Origin: a bacterium
GTDB taxonomy: Bacteria; Armatimonadota; UBA5829
Assembly (NCBI GenBank): GCA_021372295.1
Contig: JAJFUS010000033.1
Location: forward strand, 50,646-114,645
Direction: 5' to 3'
DNA: 64,000 nucleotides
Positions 51,862 through 61,429 of this stretch are shown in pieces. Below the pieces are notes generated by a model. The model was not told where the DNA came from, searched no databases, and saw only the letters and a program-made list of their open reading frames with translations. The stretch's first letter is position 1, and the number at the start of each line of letters is the position of its first letter. Both the position numbers and the translations under genes were made by a program.

Positions 51862-52512
51862 TTATTCTGATGCTTTGCTTTCAGTCGATGCACCGGCAGT
51901 CGACGACTCGGCTGCAACTTCGACTTCCTCAGTTTCCACAGCCACATGAGGAGGTCTGCAGTTGGCTACCAGAGTCTCAGGATCGGCCAGAACTTCAACT
52001 CCGTCCGGCAATGCGAGTTCATCAACCCGGATCATGCTGCCCATTTCCAAACCACTGACATCTACCACAATTTTGGCCGGTATATTGCCCGGCAGGCAGC
52101 TTACCTGAAGCTCATCGAGCATCTGCTCTAACATTCCGCCAAATTTTGCTCCTGGAGCGTCTCCCACCAGTTCAATAGGCACTCCAACGTGGATTTTCTC
52201 CTTCATAGAGACGCGCTGAAACCCAACATTCAGCAACTTTCTGGTCAGAGGATCCTTTAGGACATCTTTTATAACAACCATGCCGTCTGCTTTCTTAGGC
52301 GATCCTTTGATCTTCAGGTCGATGAGTGAGTGCACACCCGTTTCGGAGCTTTTTATCTGGTCCAACAAATCCTGCAGTTTGACCTCAATTGCGACAGACT
52401 CCGAATCATGTCCAAAGACATTCGCCGTCACAAAGCCTTCGCGTCGGAGCTGCTTAGTCCGCCCCTTGCTAGTGTTAGAGCGATAACTCGCTTCAAGTTT
52501 CAACTTATCCAT
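51862..52512 (-). CDS. rplY: 50S ribosomal protein L25 (Ctc form)
   Basis: 216 residues from ATG 52512 with GGGAGG nearby (the longer in-frame opening is not homologous). Begins MDKLKLEASYRSNTSKGRTK; the 5S rRNA-binding domain covers about 1-95 and the TL5/CTC beta domain about 100-185 (KIHVGVPIELVGDAPGAKFG, LEQMLDELQVSCLPGNIPAK). The tail is acidic (VETEEVEVAAESST). Binds 5S rRNA in the central protuberance. Confidence 0.93.
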   Translation of the reverse strand: MDKLKLEASYRSNTSKGRTKQLRREGFVTANVFGHDSESVAIEVKLQDLLDQIKSSETGVHSLIDLKIKGSPKKADGMVVIKDVLKDPLTRKLLNVGFQRVSMKEKIHVGVPIELVGDAPGAKFGGMLEQMLDELQVSCLPGNIPAKIVVDVSGLEMGSMIRVDELALPDGVEVLADPETLVANCRPPHVAVETEEVEVAAESSTAGASTESKASE

Positions 52513-52692
52513 TATATTGTCCTCCCAATCGTCGCGCCCAGTATACTTACTGCAACAGCCACTCGCAACCCATAAGGGCCACTGATAGATCATCCGTACG
52601 CTAACATTGGCCCGGCGATACACACCGCCGGACCAATCCAACTCCAATACACTCGTCCCAAAGAACATTGGGAGACCCGGGGCAGCCCGCAA

Positions 52693-53088
52693 TTAACGCT
52701 TGCTGAACTGGAATCCTCTTCTCGCTCTCTTGCGTCCGTATTTTTTTCGTTCTTTGACCCTCGGGTCTCTGGTCAGAAAGCCCTGGCGCCTGAGCGGTGT
52801 GCGCATGTCGTCGGCGACCTCAAGGAGAGCCTTACTGATGCCATGTCGCACAGCACCCGCCTGCCCTGAGATTCCGCCGCCCTTGCACTTGGCGATCACA
52901 TCGAACTTGCCCATCGAATCGACAGCCTCAAACGGCTGCATAATAAGCAGTTCAAGAGCCTTTCGCCCAACATATTCCGCCATAGTCCGGCCGTTAATAG
53001 TGACGTTGCCCTCACCCGGGGCCAACCACACTCTGGCCGTCGCATTCTTTCTGTGACCCGTGCCGTAAAATCTTGCGGTCTGTTCCAA
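52693..53088 (-). CDS. rpsI: 30S ribosomal protein S9
   Basis: 131 residues: FYGTGHRKNATARVWLAPGE, LLIMQPFEAVDSMGKFDVIA, KCKGGGISGQAGAVRHGISK and the C-terminal KKYGRKRARRGFQFSKR, whose final Lys-Arg reaches the P site tRNA. Forms the usual rplM-rpsI pair, 24 bp after rplM. Confidence 0.97.
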   Translation of the reverse strand: MEQTARFYGTGHRKNATARVWLAPGEGNVTINGRTMAEYVGRKALELLIMQPFEAVDSMGKFDVIAKCKGGGISGQAGAVRHGISKALLEVADDMRTPLRRQGFLTRDPRVKERKKYGRKRARRGFQFSKR

Positions 53089-53112
53089 ATCATTCCTCCG
53101 TTAAGAGTCAAA

Positions 53113-53541
53113 CTAAAATTTAAGTTCCTCTGGTTGCTGAGCTTCCTGCCCATGATCAGGGCCGGCGTAAACTCTCAGCTTTTTCAGGATGGCGTCGCCG
53201 AGCTTGTTGTGCGGCAGCATTCCCTTGACGGCGCGCATAACGGCCTTCTCGGGAGTCTCCTCCATCATCTGGGCACGCGATACGCTCTTGATCCCGCCCG
53301 GGAACCCAGAGTGCCGATAAATCTGTTCGTCGCCCTTATTGGTGCCGGTAAGCACGAGCTTGTCCGCATTGATGACGATCACGTGATCGCCACAGTCCAC
53401 ATGCGGAGTAAATGTCGGCTTGTGCTTGCCCCTGAGAATCTTGGCAACCTCGGCAGCCATGCGCCCGAGCGGCATTCCGGCTCCATCCACCAGATACCAC
53501 TTTCTAGTCATATTTTCGCGATTAGCAAAATAAGTACCCAT
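53113..53541 (-). CDS. rplM: 50S ribosomal protein L13
   Basis: 142 residues: [52 protein letters not shown] and [20 protein letters not shown]. Binds 23S rRNA early in assembly. Full length. 12 bp after truA. Confidence 0.97.
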   Translation of the reverse strand: MGTYFANRENMTRKWYLVDGAGMPLGRMAAEVAKILRGKHKPTFTPHVDCGDHVIVINADKLVLTGTNKGDEQIYRHSGFPGGIKSVSRAQMMEETPEKAVMRAVKGMLPHNKLGDAILKKLRVYAGPDHGQEAQQPEELKF

Positions 53542-53553
53542 CGAGTATCCTCT

Positions 53554-54288
53554 TCAGTATTCAACTTCAACAAGGCAAAGTCCCTGCGGCGGAGCTGTTC
53601 TGCCCCCCGCCTGACGATCCCTCGCCTCCAGAATATCACCCATCACACCGCCGGGCAATCTGCCCAGCCCCATATCAACCAGTGTCCCGACAATCACCCT
53701 GACCATCGACCGCAAGAAAGCGTTAGCCCGCATCTCGATAATCACATGCTCGCCGCAGCGCCTGATGTCAACCGACATCATATCGCGAATTGGACAATGA
53801 TCGTCCCCCTTCGCACACCAAAACGACGAAAAATCATGCACACCAACAATACATTCAGCAGCCGTACTCATCGCCTCAACATCCAGCGCCCTGTTCACAT
53901 GCCAGCAAAACCGCCCTGCAAGTGCACTCGGCATCTCGCGATTGAGTATGTCATACCGATAAAGCCGAGACCTAGCCGAATACCTTGCGTGAAAGTCGCC
54001 CTCCACCTCAGTTGCTTCGACTGCAGCTATCCCTGACGCAAGCAACGAGTTCATCGCTACACAGAGCCTACTCGTCGGAATGCTGCCACGGGTTCGGAAA
54101 TTAATCACCTGCCCCGCAGCATGCACCCCGGCGTCCGTCCGGCCTGAACCATAAACTGTAACTCGCTCTTTGACGATCTTTCCGAGAACTCGTTCAAGCT
54201 CCCCTTGAATCGTCGGCACACCCGGCTGAAACTGAAAGCCGTGGTAGTCAGTGCCGTCGTACTCGACGACGACCTTGACATTGCGCAC
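53554..54288 (-). CDS. truA: tRNA pseudouridine(38-40) synthase TruA
   Basis: 244 residues. Catalytic Asp is D52 in YGSGRTDAGVHAAGQV; other motifs are VEYDGTDYHGFQFQPG, FHARYSARSRLYRYDILNRE and MRANAFLRSMVRVIVGTLVD. Modifies the anticodon arm of many tRNAs. Adjacent to rplQ (one base shared), a common arrangement. Confidence 0.95.
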   Translation of the reverse strand: MRNVKVVVEYDGTDYHGFQFQPGVPTIQGELERVLGKIVKERVTVYGSGRTDAGVHAAGQVINFRTRGSIPTSRLCVAMNSLLASGIAAVEATEVEGDFHARYSARSRLYRYDILNREMPSALAGRFCWHVNRALDVEAMSTAAECIVGVHDFSSFWCAKGDDHCPIRDMMSVDIRRCGEHVIIEMRANAFLRSMVRVIVGTLVDMGLGRLPGGVMGDILEARDRQAGGRTAPPQGLCLVEVEY

Positions 54289-54716
54289 TAGTCTACCGCA
54301 AGCTCCAACTTGACCACAGAAGCGGCGTCGCCTCTGCGCAACCCGATTTTCGTCATTCGGGTGTAACCACTCTGCTTGTCGGCAAACTTCGGCGCAATCA
54401 CGTCAAAGAGATGCTTGACCGCATCATTCGCGACCATCTCTTCACGCATAGTCTTCTGCGCCTTGCCGTGCGCACTGAGCATGCCTTTAGGCATATTCGC
54501 CGTCGGCAGTACCCGTCGAGCCATCCTGCGAGCATGAACAGTGTTCTGCTTGGCAAGCGTGATCAGCTTCTCGGCTATCACCCTGGCCTCTTTCGCTCGA
54601 GGCTCAGTTGTCTCTATCTTTTCATACATTATAAGGGATCGAACCAGGCCATGCAGCAGCGCCAACCTCTGATCGGTTGGCAAACCCAGTTTTCTCCCTG
54701 CAACGCGATGTCGCAT
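54288..54716 (-). CDS. rplQ: 50S ribosomal protein L17
   Basis: 142 residues: [49 protein letters not shown] and a C-terminal [20 protein letters not shown]. Lies at the polypeptide exit region. Usual place after rpoA. Confidence 0.97.
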   Translation of the reverse strand: MRHRVAGRKLGLPTDQRLALLHGLVRSLIMYEKIETTEPRAKEARVIAEKLITLAKQNTVHARRMARRVLPTANMPKGMLSAHGKAQKTMREEMVANDAVKHLFDVIAPKFADKQSGYTRMTKIGLRRGDAASVVKLELAVD

Positions 54717-54733
54717 TCTAAGTTACCCGCCTT

Positions 54734-55834
54734 CTACTCTTCAGCTTCTTCGATCTCTTCTTCAGTTTCTTCCTCGACGGCCTCTTCTTCCTCCGTCTCG
54801 TCGAAATCCTCGTCGAGATCTTCGTCGTCGTAATCCTCGTCGTCGGTAGGCGGAAGAATCTTCAACTCGCCTCGCTCACCGCTCGATCGCAAAGACAGGC
54901 TCAGCGATTCCAATTTGTCTCTGACCTCATGCAAAGACTTCTTGCCGAAGTTTCTGATGTTCATAAGGTCGGCTTCAGTAAGCTGAACCAGCTCGTGTAT
55001 CGTAAGCACATTCGCCTTTTTCAGGCAATTATATGTCCTGACGGAGAAGTCCAGTTCTTCGATCCTGGCATCGGGCGGCCCGGGCAGATGCCCCCCACCC
55101 GCTTCGCCGTAATCAATGCCCATACCCTTGGGCTTTCGAGCAAAGTCGAAGAACAATCTCAACTGCTTATCCAGGATTTTTGCCGCGTCACTCACCGCAT
55201 CGCTGGGCATAACTGTTCCATTAGTTGTCACTTCAAGCACCAGGCGGTCATAGTCGGTTTTGTGTCCAACCCTTGTGGGATCGACCGTATAACTGACCTT
55301 TCGAACCGGCGCAAAAATCGCGCCGACGGGAATCACCCCAATGCTCTGTTTAATGTTTTCCTGCTTCTCCGGCAGAACATAACCCTTGCCGCGTTCAACA
55401 GTCAATTCCGCGCGCAGGGTTGCGGTTTCATCGTTAAGAGTCGCGATATGCACCTCGGGATTGACGATCTCCACCTCTGACGACGTCTGCAGATCGGCTC
55501 CCGTGACTTCACCCGGACCGTGAACGTCGAGCCTGATAATGCGCGGCTCGTCGTCATCCTGCGCTCCATCCAGTTCCATTTTAACAAACAGTTCCCGAAG
55601 GTTCAGGATCAACTCCGTAGTATCTTCCTTTACCCCAGGTATCGTTGCAAACTGGTGCAGCACACCGTCGATTTTGATTGATGTGATCGCAGCTCCCGGT
55701 ATTGATGCCAGCAGCGCTCTTCTCAAAGCGTTGCCTATTGTATAACCAAACCCCTGTTCCAGCGGCTCCACAACGAACTTGCCATAGGTTGCCCCGTCTT
55801 CCAAAATCTCGATGCGCGGCGCTACCATCTCCAT
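54734..55834 (-). CDS. rpoA: RNA polymerase alpha subunit with acidic tail
   Basis: 366 residues (usual 310-330). Alpha-NTD about 1-230 (TIGNALRRALLASIPGAAIT, assembly surface), alpha-CTD about 255-320 (DFSVRTYNCLKKANVLTIHE, NIRNFGKKSLHEVRDKLESL). A C-terminal tail of 40 residues contains 27 Asp/Glu. NTD dimerises to assemble the core; CTD contacts UP elements and activators. The tail is unusual in length and charge; it is encoded in frame without any disruption. Confidence 0.96.
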   Translation of the reverse strand: MEMVAPRIEILEDGATYGKFVVEPLEQGFGYTIGNALRRALLASIPGAAITSIKIDGVLHQFATIPGVKEDTTELILNLRELFVKMELDGAQDDDEPRIIRLDVHGPGEVTGADLQTSSEVEIVNPEVHIATLNDETATLRAELTVERGKGYVLPEKQENIKQSIGVIPVGAIFAPVRKVSYTVDPTRVGHKTDYDRLVLEVTTNGTVMPSDAVSDAAKILDKQLRLFFDFARKPKGMGIDYGEAGGGHLPGPPDARIEELDFSVRTYNCLKKANVLTIHELVQLTEADLMNIRNFGKKSLHEVRDKLESLSLSLRSSGERGELKILPPTDDEDYDDEDLDEDFDETEEEEAVEEETEEEIEEAEE

Positions 55835-55853
55835 GTTTTGGTCGCCTCCGTAT

Positions 55854-56486
55854 TTACCTCGAATAGAACTCGACTATAAGCGATTCTTGCACATCCGTGT
55901 CGATCTCGTCCCGCGTAGGGGCCGACACGATGCTGCCCCTGAATTGATTCGCATCGAACTGGAGCCAAGTGGGCAAAGCCCTGCCGCCCGACGCCTCGAT
56001 CGCGCTCACAAGCGGCGGAATCTTACGCGCACCCTCGACCACCGAAATTTCGTCGTTCGGACGAACCTGGAAAGAGGGAATGTCCACACGCCGACCGTTA
56101 ACCTGAATATGCCCATGATTAACGAACTGACGCGCCTGCGCCCGTGAAGTCGCCAATCCCAGCCGGTAAACCACGTTGTCTAAGCGCATCTCCAATATCT
56201 GGAGCAGGTTTTCACCCGTAACGCCCGTTCGCCTGGTGGCTTCCTTCACACAAATCCTGAACTGGCCTTCTCTCAGACCATAAACACGACGCATCTTCTG
56301 CTTCTCACGAAGCTGAACGCCGTAGTCCGATATTTTACGCCGCATACCGCCCTGACCATGTTGACCAGGCGGATAGGCCCGCTTCTCGACGGGGCACTTG
56401 CGGGAATAGCACTTGTCGCCCTTAAGATAGAGCTTTACGCCTTCTCGCCTGCACAACCTGCAGACGGGATTTCCTTCCGATGCCAT
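55854..56486 (-). CDS. rpsD: 30S ribosomal protein S4, zinc-binding form
   Basis: 210 residues from ATG 56486; ATG 56498 is placed on the ribosome-binding site and is rejected. N-terminal cysteines C9, C12, C26 and C31 ([10 protein letters not shown] ... [12 protein letters not shown]) form the zinc site. S4 domain: [30 protein letters not shown]. Early assembly protein of the 30S body. Preceded by two heptamer-period repeats in the gap to rpsK. Confidence 0.96.
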   Translation of the reverse strand: MASEGNPVCRLCRREGVKLYLKGDKCYSRKCPVEKRAYPPGQHGQGGMRRKISDYGVQLREKQKMRRVYGLREGQFRICVKEATRRTGVTGENLLQILEMRLDNVVYRLGLATSRAQARQFVNHGHIQVNGRRVDIPSFQVRPNDEISVVEGARKIPPLVSAIEASGGRALPTWLQFDANQFRGSIVSAPTRDEIDTDVQESLIVEFYSR

Positions 56487-56524
56487 ATCTTGTATCATCT
56501 CCTAAGGCCATAATGACCTGTCGA

Positions 56525-56552
56525 ATTTAATATTTTAGATCGAATATTTAAT
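56525..56552. repeat. AT-rich heptamer repeat, first tract (rpsK-rpsD gap)
   Basis: Units ATTTAAT, ATTTTAG, ATCGAAT, ATTTAAT. Approximately the reverse complement of the second tract at 56581-56608, so the two can pair in RNA. Confidence 0.65.
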
Positions 56553-56580
56553 ATCTGGAAGAGGCCATGCGCCACCATGC

Positions 56581-56608
56581 AAATATTAAATAGTAAATAT
56601 TAAATATA
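56581..56608. repeat. AT-rich heptamer repeat, second tract (rpsK-rpsD gap)
   Basis: Units AAATATT, AAATAGT, AAATATT, AAATATA. Lies directly after the rpsK stop region on the minus strand and 28 bases from the first tract. Confidence 0.65.
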
Positions 56609-56614
56609 AAATCC

Positions 56615-57010
56615 CTATACTCGTCGTCTCTTCGGCGGACGGCAGCCGTTGTGAGGAATCGGGGTGCAGTCTTTGATCAAACTGACCTCAAGACCCACAG
56701 CCTGCAACGAGCGGATGGCAGTCTCTCGGCCCGAACCAGGACCTTTGACAAAAACCTCCACGCGCTTCATGCCGTGCTCCATAGCCTTGCGAGCGGCTGC
56801 TTCAGCGGCAAGCTGCGCCGCGAAAGGCGTGCTCTTTTTCGTACCCTTGAAGCCGACCTGCCCCGCGCTGCACCATGCCACAACCGCGCCGTTCACATCG
56901 GTAATCGAGACTATAGTATTGTTAAATGTACTCTTAATGTGCGCGACGCCCTGGACTATATTTTTCTTTTCCTTCGCCTTAACACGCACAGTTGATGCTT
57001 TTCTTACCAA
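56615..57010 (-). CDS. rpsK: 30S ribosomal protein S11
   Basis: 131 residues: [53 protein letters not shown] and C-terminal [18 protein letters not shown]. Platform protein next to the mRNA exit. Ten bases after rpsM. Confidence 0.97.
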   Translation of the reverse strand: MVRKASTVRVKAKEKKNIVQGVAHIKSTFNNTIVSITDVNGAVVAWCSAGQVGFKGTKKSTPFAAQLAAEAAARKAMEHGMKRVEVFVKGPGSGRETAIRSLQAVGLEVSLIKDCTPIPHNGCRPPKRRRV

Positions 57011-57020
57011 TTAGAGCCTC

Positions 57021-57392
57021 CTACTTTTTGCGTCGAACACCGACTGTTCTTCTCGGGCCCTTGCGCATTCGGGCATTCGTCTTCGTCCTCTGTCCGCGCA
57101 CTGGAAGTCCGCGGCGATGCCGCAGACCCCTATAGGAGCCGATTTCCATAAGGCGTCGAATGCTCATCGAAAGCTCACGCCGCAGATCACCTTCCACGGT
57201 GTACTCGCCTTCAATAACACGCCTCAATTCAGAGACTTCACCTTCCGTCAGGTCGCGCATCCTAGTTGTCGGATCCACACCGGCTTTCTCAACAATGTCC
57301 TTGGCGCTGGAAAGCCCGATCCCGTAAATATAAGTCAGCGCGTATTCAACTTTCTTGTCCCTGGGAAGGTCTACACCTGCAATTCTCGCCAA
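57021..57392 (-). CDS. rpsM: 30S ribosomal protein S13
   Basis: 123 residues: [66 protein letters not shown]. Contacts P-site tRNA and the L5 bridge. 60 bp after rpmJ. Confidence 0.97.
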   Translation of the reverse strand: MARIAGVDLPRDKKVEYALTYIYGIGLSSAKDIVEKAGVDPTTRMRDLTEGEVSELRRVIEGEYTVEGDLRRELSMSIRRLMEIGSYRGLRHRRGLPVRGQRTKTNARMRKGPRRTVGVRRKK

Positions 57393-57452
57393 GTTACGTT
57401 ACCCTCCAATCGAAAACGGTTGTGGTTTCACTAACCTACAACCCAAAGCGAT

Positions 57453-57569
57453 TTATCCTTGTCTTTGTTTGTGCTTCGGATACTGCTTGCAAATCACGCG
57501 GATAACACCTTTCCGCTTGATGACTTTGCACTTGTCACACATAGGCTTCACAGAAGCTCTTACTTTCAT
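57453..57569 (-). CDS. rpmJ: 50S ribosomal protein L36
   Basis: 38 residues, starting ATG 57569 with AGGAGAGG upstream. Zinc-binding residues C11, C14, C27 and H33 are present ([26 protein letters not shown]), so this is the zinc form. Standard place between infA and rpsM. Confidence 0.95.
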   Translation of the reverse strand: MKVRASVKPMCDKCKVIKRKGVIRVICKQYPKHKQRQG

Positions 57570-57752
57570 CTACTTAACCTCTCCTGAAACCGCATATCTG
57601 CAACACATTATTGTTCGCGCCCAGACCGGTTTCCAATCGAATCAGGTAGGCAACCCCCACACTGGAGGCTCAGAACGTAGAAGGCACATTGACCGAAGTC
57701 CCACCCGGATTCAAGATGTGAGGGTGAAGACCAGCCGCCGGTCGCCATGCCA
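57570..57752. other. 183-bp gap between infA and rpmJ
   Basis: No ORF with ribosome site or family resemblance. An unusually long spacer for this operon; no clear hairpin or promoter was identified by eye. Confidence 0.5.
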
Positions 57753-57971
57753 CTACTTGTATCGATATATAATTCTCCCCCGCGACAGATCATATGGGCT
57801 TAATTCCAACAGCACCCTGTCACCCGGCAGAATCTTGATGAAGTGCATCCTGATCTTGCCCGAGACATGCGCCAACACCGTATGCCCATTCGGGAGTTCC
57901 ACACGAAACATTGCATTTGGAAGAGAGTCCACGACTCGCCCTTCCACTTCTATGGCTTTCTCTTTAGCCAT
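57753..57971 (-). CDS. infA: translation initiation factor IF-1
   Basis: 72 residues, single OB fold: [60 protein letters not shown]. Binds the A site during initiation. Overlaps the end of map by eight bases. Confidence 0.97.
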   Translation of the reverse strand: MAKEKAIEVEGRVVDSLPNAMFRVELPNGHTVLAHVSGKIRMHFIKILPGDRVLLELSPYDLSRGRIIYRYK

Positions 57972-58746
57972 TAGCGCTTAACGCCTCCTCAGCCGGTGCT
58001 ACAGTCAGGATATCAGGTCCGTCCCGCCGAATCGCCACCGTATGTTCGAAATGGGCTGAAAGGGACCCGTCCCTTGTAACAACCGTCCAACTGTCACCCA
58101 GAGTCTCAACCTCATACGAGCCTATATTCACCATAGGCTCGATGGCCAGAGTCATACCCTCTTCAAGCCTCACGCCCTTGCCTGGACGACCATAATTCGG
58201 AACATGAGGATCCTCATGCATACTCCGACCGATCCCATGCCCGACCAGATCGCGAACCACTGAGTAACCATTCTTTTCAACGTAAGACTGGATTGCATGC
58301 CCAATATCCGACAGCCTATTACCCGGCCTTGCGGCTTCTATACCTTTATAAAGCGCCTCGCGTGTAACCCGCAGCAACTTGGTAGCCTCATCTGAAGCCT
58401 TACCTCCAACCGCTACGGAAATTGCCGAGTCACCATGCCAACCGTCAACAATCGCTCCAAGGTCTATACCCACTATATCGCCGGTCATCAGCGCTCGATC
58501 ACCCGGAATTCCATGCACCACTTCTTCGTTGACCGCCACACATACCGTATTCGGATAGCCTCGGTAATCCTTGAACGAACTGATCGCGCCGTACTTTGCA
58601 ATCAGTTCCTCGGCCATCCGATCTATGTCCATAGTCGTAGTCTTTCCTGGAACAATCCTCTCGGCGATCTCTCTTAGACACCGCGCAACCACCGCTCCTG
58701 CGGCTCGCATCTTCTCAATTTCAGCAGGTGTCTTCTTGACGATCAT
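57964..58746 (-). CDS. map: type I methionine aminopeptidase
   Basis: 260 residues. Metal ligands occur in [20 protein letters not shown] (two Asp), [18 protein letters not shown] (His), [11 protein letters not shown] (Glu) and [10 protein letters not shown] (Glu). Removes the N-terminal Met from nascent proteins. Overlaps adk by one base. Confidence 0.96.
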   Translation of the reverse strand: MIVKKTPAEIEKMRAAGAVVARCLREIAERIVPGKTTTMDIDRMAEELIAKYGAISSFKDYRGYPNTVCVAVNEEVVHGIPGDRALMTGDIVGIDLGAIVDGWHGDSAISVAVGGKASDEATKLLRVTREALYKGIEAARPGNRLSDIGHAIQSYVEKNGYSVVRDLVGHGIGRSMHEDPHVPNYGRPGKGVRLEEGMTLAIEPMVNIGSYEVETLGDSWTVVTRDGSLSAHFEHTVAIRRDGPDILTVAPAEEALSANG

Positions 58747-59387
58747 TACAACCCTAACGCCTCAGCTATTCTATTCTGAATTTCAGCAATTTGACCGACG
58801 GCATCTATATTCTTCAGAATTCCCTTGCCGTCATAATATCCCAACACGGGAGCCGTCTGATTGTTATAAACCTTAAGCCGGTTCCGAATGGCTTCCGCCT
58901 GATCATCGGCTCTGTGAATAAGGTCGCCGCCACACTTATCACACTTATCTTCGACCTTGGGCACTTTAGTGTCCACATGATAAGGCTCGCCACAACTCGG
59001 ACACACCCTCCGCCCCGACAGACGCTTCACTAATTCCTCATCGTCAACCCGCAGGTTAACAACCGAGTCCAGCGGCCTACCAATCTCAGCAAGAGCAACA
59101 TCCAAGGCCTCGGCCTGCGCTATCGTGCGAGGAAAACCGTCCAAAATGAACCCGCTCTCACCAACTGAAGCCAGTTTGTCCTTCGCGATCGCGATCACGA
59201 CTTCATCGGGAACCAGCTCGCCCTTTTCCATATAGCCCTTGGCCCTCAGGCCAACCTCGGTCTGATTCGCAACTGCTTCACGAAGAGTATCTCCCGTCGA
59301 AATGTGCGCAGCCTTATACTTATCCTTCAACAGACTCGCCTGAGTGCCTTTACCAGATCCCGGCGGTCCAAACAAAACTATTCTCAT
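58746..59387 (-). CDS. adk: adenylate kinase with zinc-binding lid
   Basis: 213 residues from ATG 59387 with AAGG nine bases upstream; the TTG at 59396 overlaps that site. P-loop GPPGSGKGT at 7-15, LDGFPRTIAQAEAL, and a LID with four Cys (VCPSCGEPYH, DKCDKCGGDL) that binds zinc. Interconverts ATP, ADP and AMP. Own promoter at 59404-59433. Confidence 0.96.
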   Translation of the reverse strand: MRIVLFGPPGSGKGTQASLLKDKYKAAHISTGDTLREAVANQTEVGLRAKGYMEKGELVPDEVVIAIAKDKLASVGESGFILDGFPRTIAQAEALDVALAEIGRPLDSVVNLRVDDEELVKRLSGRRVCPSCGEPYHVDTKVPKVEDKCDKCGGDLIHRADDQAEAIRNRLKVYNNQTAPVLGYYDGKGILKNIDAVGQIAEIQNRIAEALGL

Positions 59388-59403
59388 TGAGTCCAACCTT
59401 ACA

Positions 59404-59433
59404 ATTATACACTATTTACACAGCATTCGGCAA
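59404..59433 (-). promoter_or_regulatory. sigma-70 promoter of adk-map-infA
   Basis: Minus strand TTGCCG (59428-59433), 18-base spacer, TATAAT (59404-59409). The predicted leader to adk is only about 10 bases and consists largely of the ribosome site. Confidence 0.7.
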
Positions 59434-59492
59434 CCGGCTAGGATACACTCCCTGACAGCCGATTGCCTGAATTGCCGATCAATTCAAATCCA

Positions 59493-60788
59493 CTATTTTA
59501 TGAAGCCTTCATAATGCCTCATCAATAGGTGACTTTCAATAGCCTGCATCGTCTCAAGCGCAACGCCAACCACAATCAATAGCGACGTTCCACCAACGAG
59601 ACTAAATGTCTGAATTCCAGTAAACGCAGGCACGTAATACTGCAGCAATGCAATGATTGCAAGAAAAATCGCGCCAGAAAGGGTAATTCTCGTCATGATC
59701 TTGTCCAGGTAGTCCTGAGTCGGTTTGCCCGGCCTGATCCCCGGAATAAAGCTGCCCCACTTCTTAAGATTGTCGGAAACATCCTTTACATTGAACGTAA
59801 CCGCTGTATAAAAATAAGTAAAGCCAATAATCATGAGCGCATAGAACAACGAACCCCACCATGTGGCGCCCGGGGCGATATTTGTCGCAAACGCCTGCAT
59901 GTGTTCCCAGAACCAACCCTGTGGTTCCCCATGAGTAAAGATATTCACTATAGTCATAGGGAAGTACTGGATCGACACGGCAAAAATGATCGGTATAACG
60001 CCCGCCGAGTTGACTTTCAGCGGAAGGAAACTCGACTGCCCGCCATACATCTTGTTCCCAACCACGCGTTTGACGTGCTGGATTGGGATCTTGCGCTGAG
60101 CCTGAGTAACCGCGATCATAAACGCCACTGTCGCAACAAACAGCACAACCAAAAGCGCCAGCGAAAACCACGAGTTATTGGTAATGACGACCCCAAGCGT
60201 ACTGAACACCTGGCTGGGCAAATACGCAATGATACCGGCGAAGATGACAATCGAAACGCCATTGCCGATGCCTTTGTCCGTAATCTGCTCGCCCATCCAC
60301 ATTAGGAACGCAGTGCCGGCCGCAAGTGTTATCGCGATCCACCAAATTACGGGGTCCAACATACCGCCTGGCGACTGAATCGCGCCCATTGCGCGCAGCC
60401 ACGTAGTAGTCCCGAATGCTTGGAACAATGCCAGAACGCCGGTAAGCCATCGCGTCCAGAGCTTGATCTTCTTCTGACCAGCCGCGCCCTCTTTTTGCAA
60501 CTCCTCCAACTGCGGAATCGCAATCGTGAGAAGCTGCATAATAATTGACGCATTGATATAGGGCATAATACCCATCGCGAAGATCGTGTACTTCTTGAAC
60601 GCACCTCCGGTGAATGCATTCAGAATATCGAAGAGACCACCACTGAGCTTCTCCGAAAGAATGACTGTATCCACTCCCGGCACCGAGATATGGAGACCAA
60701 TCACATAGACGGCAAACATACCGAACAGGAATGTAATCCTTTTCTTCAAGTCCGGAACTCTGAAGGCTGCCATCAACGATGCAAGCAT
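59493..60788 (-). CDS. secY: protein translocase channel subunit SecY
   Basis: 431 residues, ten transmembrane helices. Begins AAFRVPDLKKRITFLFGMFA; plug and pore region GLHISVPGVDTVILSEKLSG; conserved cytoplasmic loops with QAQRKIPIQHVKRVVG and SFIPGIRPGKPTQDYLDKIM. Sec-dependent export and membrane insertion. One base separates it from rplO. Confidence 0.97.
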   Translation of the reverse strand: MLASLMAAFRVPDLKKRITFLFGMFAVYVIGLHISVPGVDTVILSEKLSGGLFDILNAFTGGAFKKYTIFAMGIMPYINASIIMQLLTIAIPQLEELQKEGAAGQKKIKLWTRWLTGVLALFQAFGTTTWLRAMGAIQSPGGMLDPVIWWIAITLAAGTAFLMWMGEQITDKGIGNGVSIVIFAGIIAYLPSQVFSTLGVVITNNSWFSLALLVVLFVATVAFMIAVTQAQRKIPIQHVKRVVGNKMYGGQSSFLPLKVNSAGVIPIIFAVSIQYFPMTIVNIFTHGEPQGWFWEHMQAFATNIAPGATWWGSLFYALMIIGFTYFYTAVTFNVKDVSDNLKKWGSFIPGIRPGKPTQDYLDKIMTRITLSGAIFLAIIALLQYYVPAFTGIQTFSLVGGTSLLIVVGVALETMQAIESHLLMRHYEGFIK

Positions 60789-61235
60789 TTACAATACCTC
60801 CGCCGTGCCACCGGCAGCATTGAGCTTCTCCACGGCGTTCTTGCTGAACTTATGCGCGCGCACCGTAAGAGATTTAGTTATTTCACCGTCGCCAAGAATC
60901 TTGATGCCGTCCATAGCACCGCCGCCGACAACGCCGCTCTCAATAAGCAGGCTCGGCGTAACTTCAGTTCCGGCATCGAATCTTTCCAGATCATCAAGAT
61001 TGACCACCGCGTAAACTTTGCGATTGACATTCCTGAACCCCCGCCTCTGCGGAAGTCTGCGGTGCAGAGGAGTCTGCCCGCCTTCAAATCCAGGTCTGGG
61101 CTTCTGTCCGCTGCGAGCTTTCTGGCCTTTGTGACCCTTTCCCGCTGTTTTGCCCTGGCCCGAACCCGTTCCCCGGCCAACACGCTTCGACTTATGCGTC
61201 GATCCCGGGGCAGGACTCAAATCCTCTAATCTCAT
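60789..61235 (-). CDS. rplO: 50S ribosomal protein L15
   Basis: 148 residues: [60 protein letters not shown]. Basic N-terminal tail reaches into 23S rRNA. Four-base overlap with rpmD. Confidence 0.97.
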   Translation of the reverse strand: MRLEDLSPAPGSTHKSKRVGRGTGSGQGKTAGKGHKGQKARSGQKPRPGFEGGQTPLHRRLPQRRGFRNVNRKVYAVVNLDDLERFDAGTEVTPSLLIESGVVGGGAMDGIKILGDGEITKSLTVRAHKFSKNAVEKLNAAGGTAEVL

Positions 61236-61429
61236 ACCTTTACCTCCACAGGATCGCTGAGTGTCTCTACATCAAGCAGATGACCCACTTTCTTGATCAT
61301 GCCTTTTACGCAGTCGTTTTCGGACTGCACGACAGAAGAACCGATCTTGCCCAATCCGAGAGCCTTAACGGTTGCACGCTGCCGCTTATTGTATCCTATA
61401 ACACTATTCTTCAATGTAATCTTAAGCAT
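61232..61429 (-). CDS. rpmD: 50S ribosomal protein L30
   Basis: 65 residues: [30 protein letters not shown], then [14 protein letters not shown]. Overlaps rpsE by eight bases. Confidence 0.96.
   Translation of the reverse strand: MLKITLKNSVIGYNKRQRATVKALGLGKIGSSVVQSENDCVKGMIKKVGHLLDVETLSDPVEVKV

Noticed and set aside
53053..54036. 327-codon plus-strand open frame
   Set aside because: Antisense to rplM and truA, both certain; no family resemblance or ribosome site.
57570..57752. Possible hidden gene between infA and rpmJ
   Set aside because: Open frames there overlap infA in another frame, lack a ribosome site and resemble no ribosomal protein.
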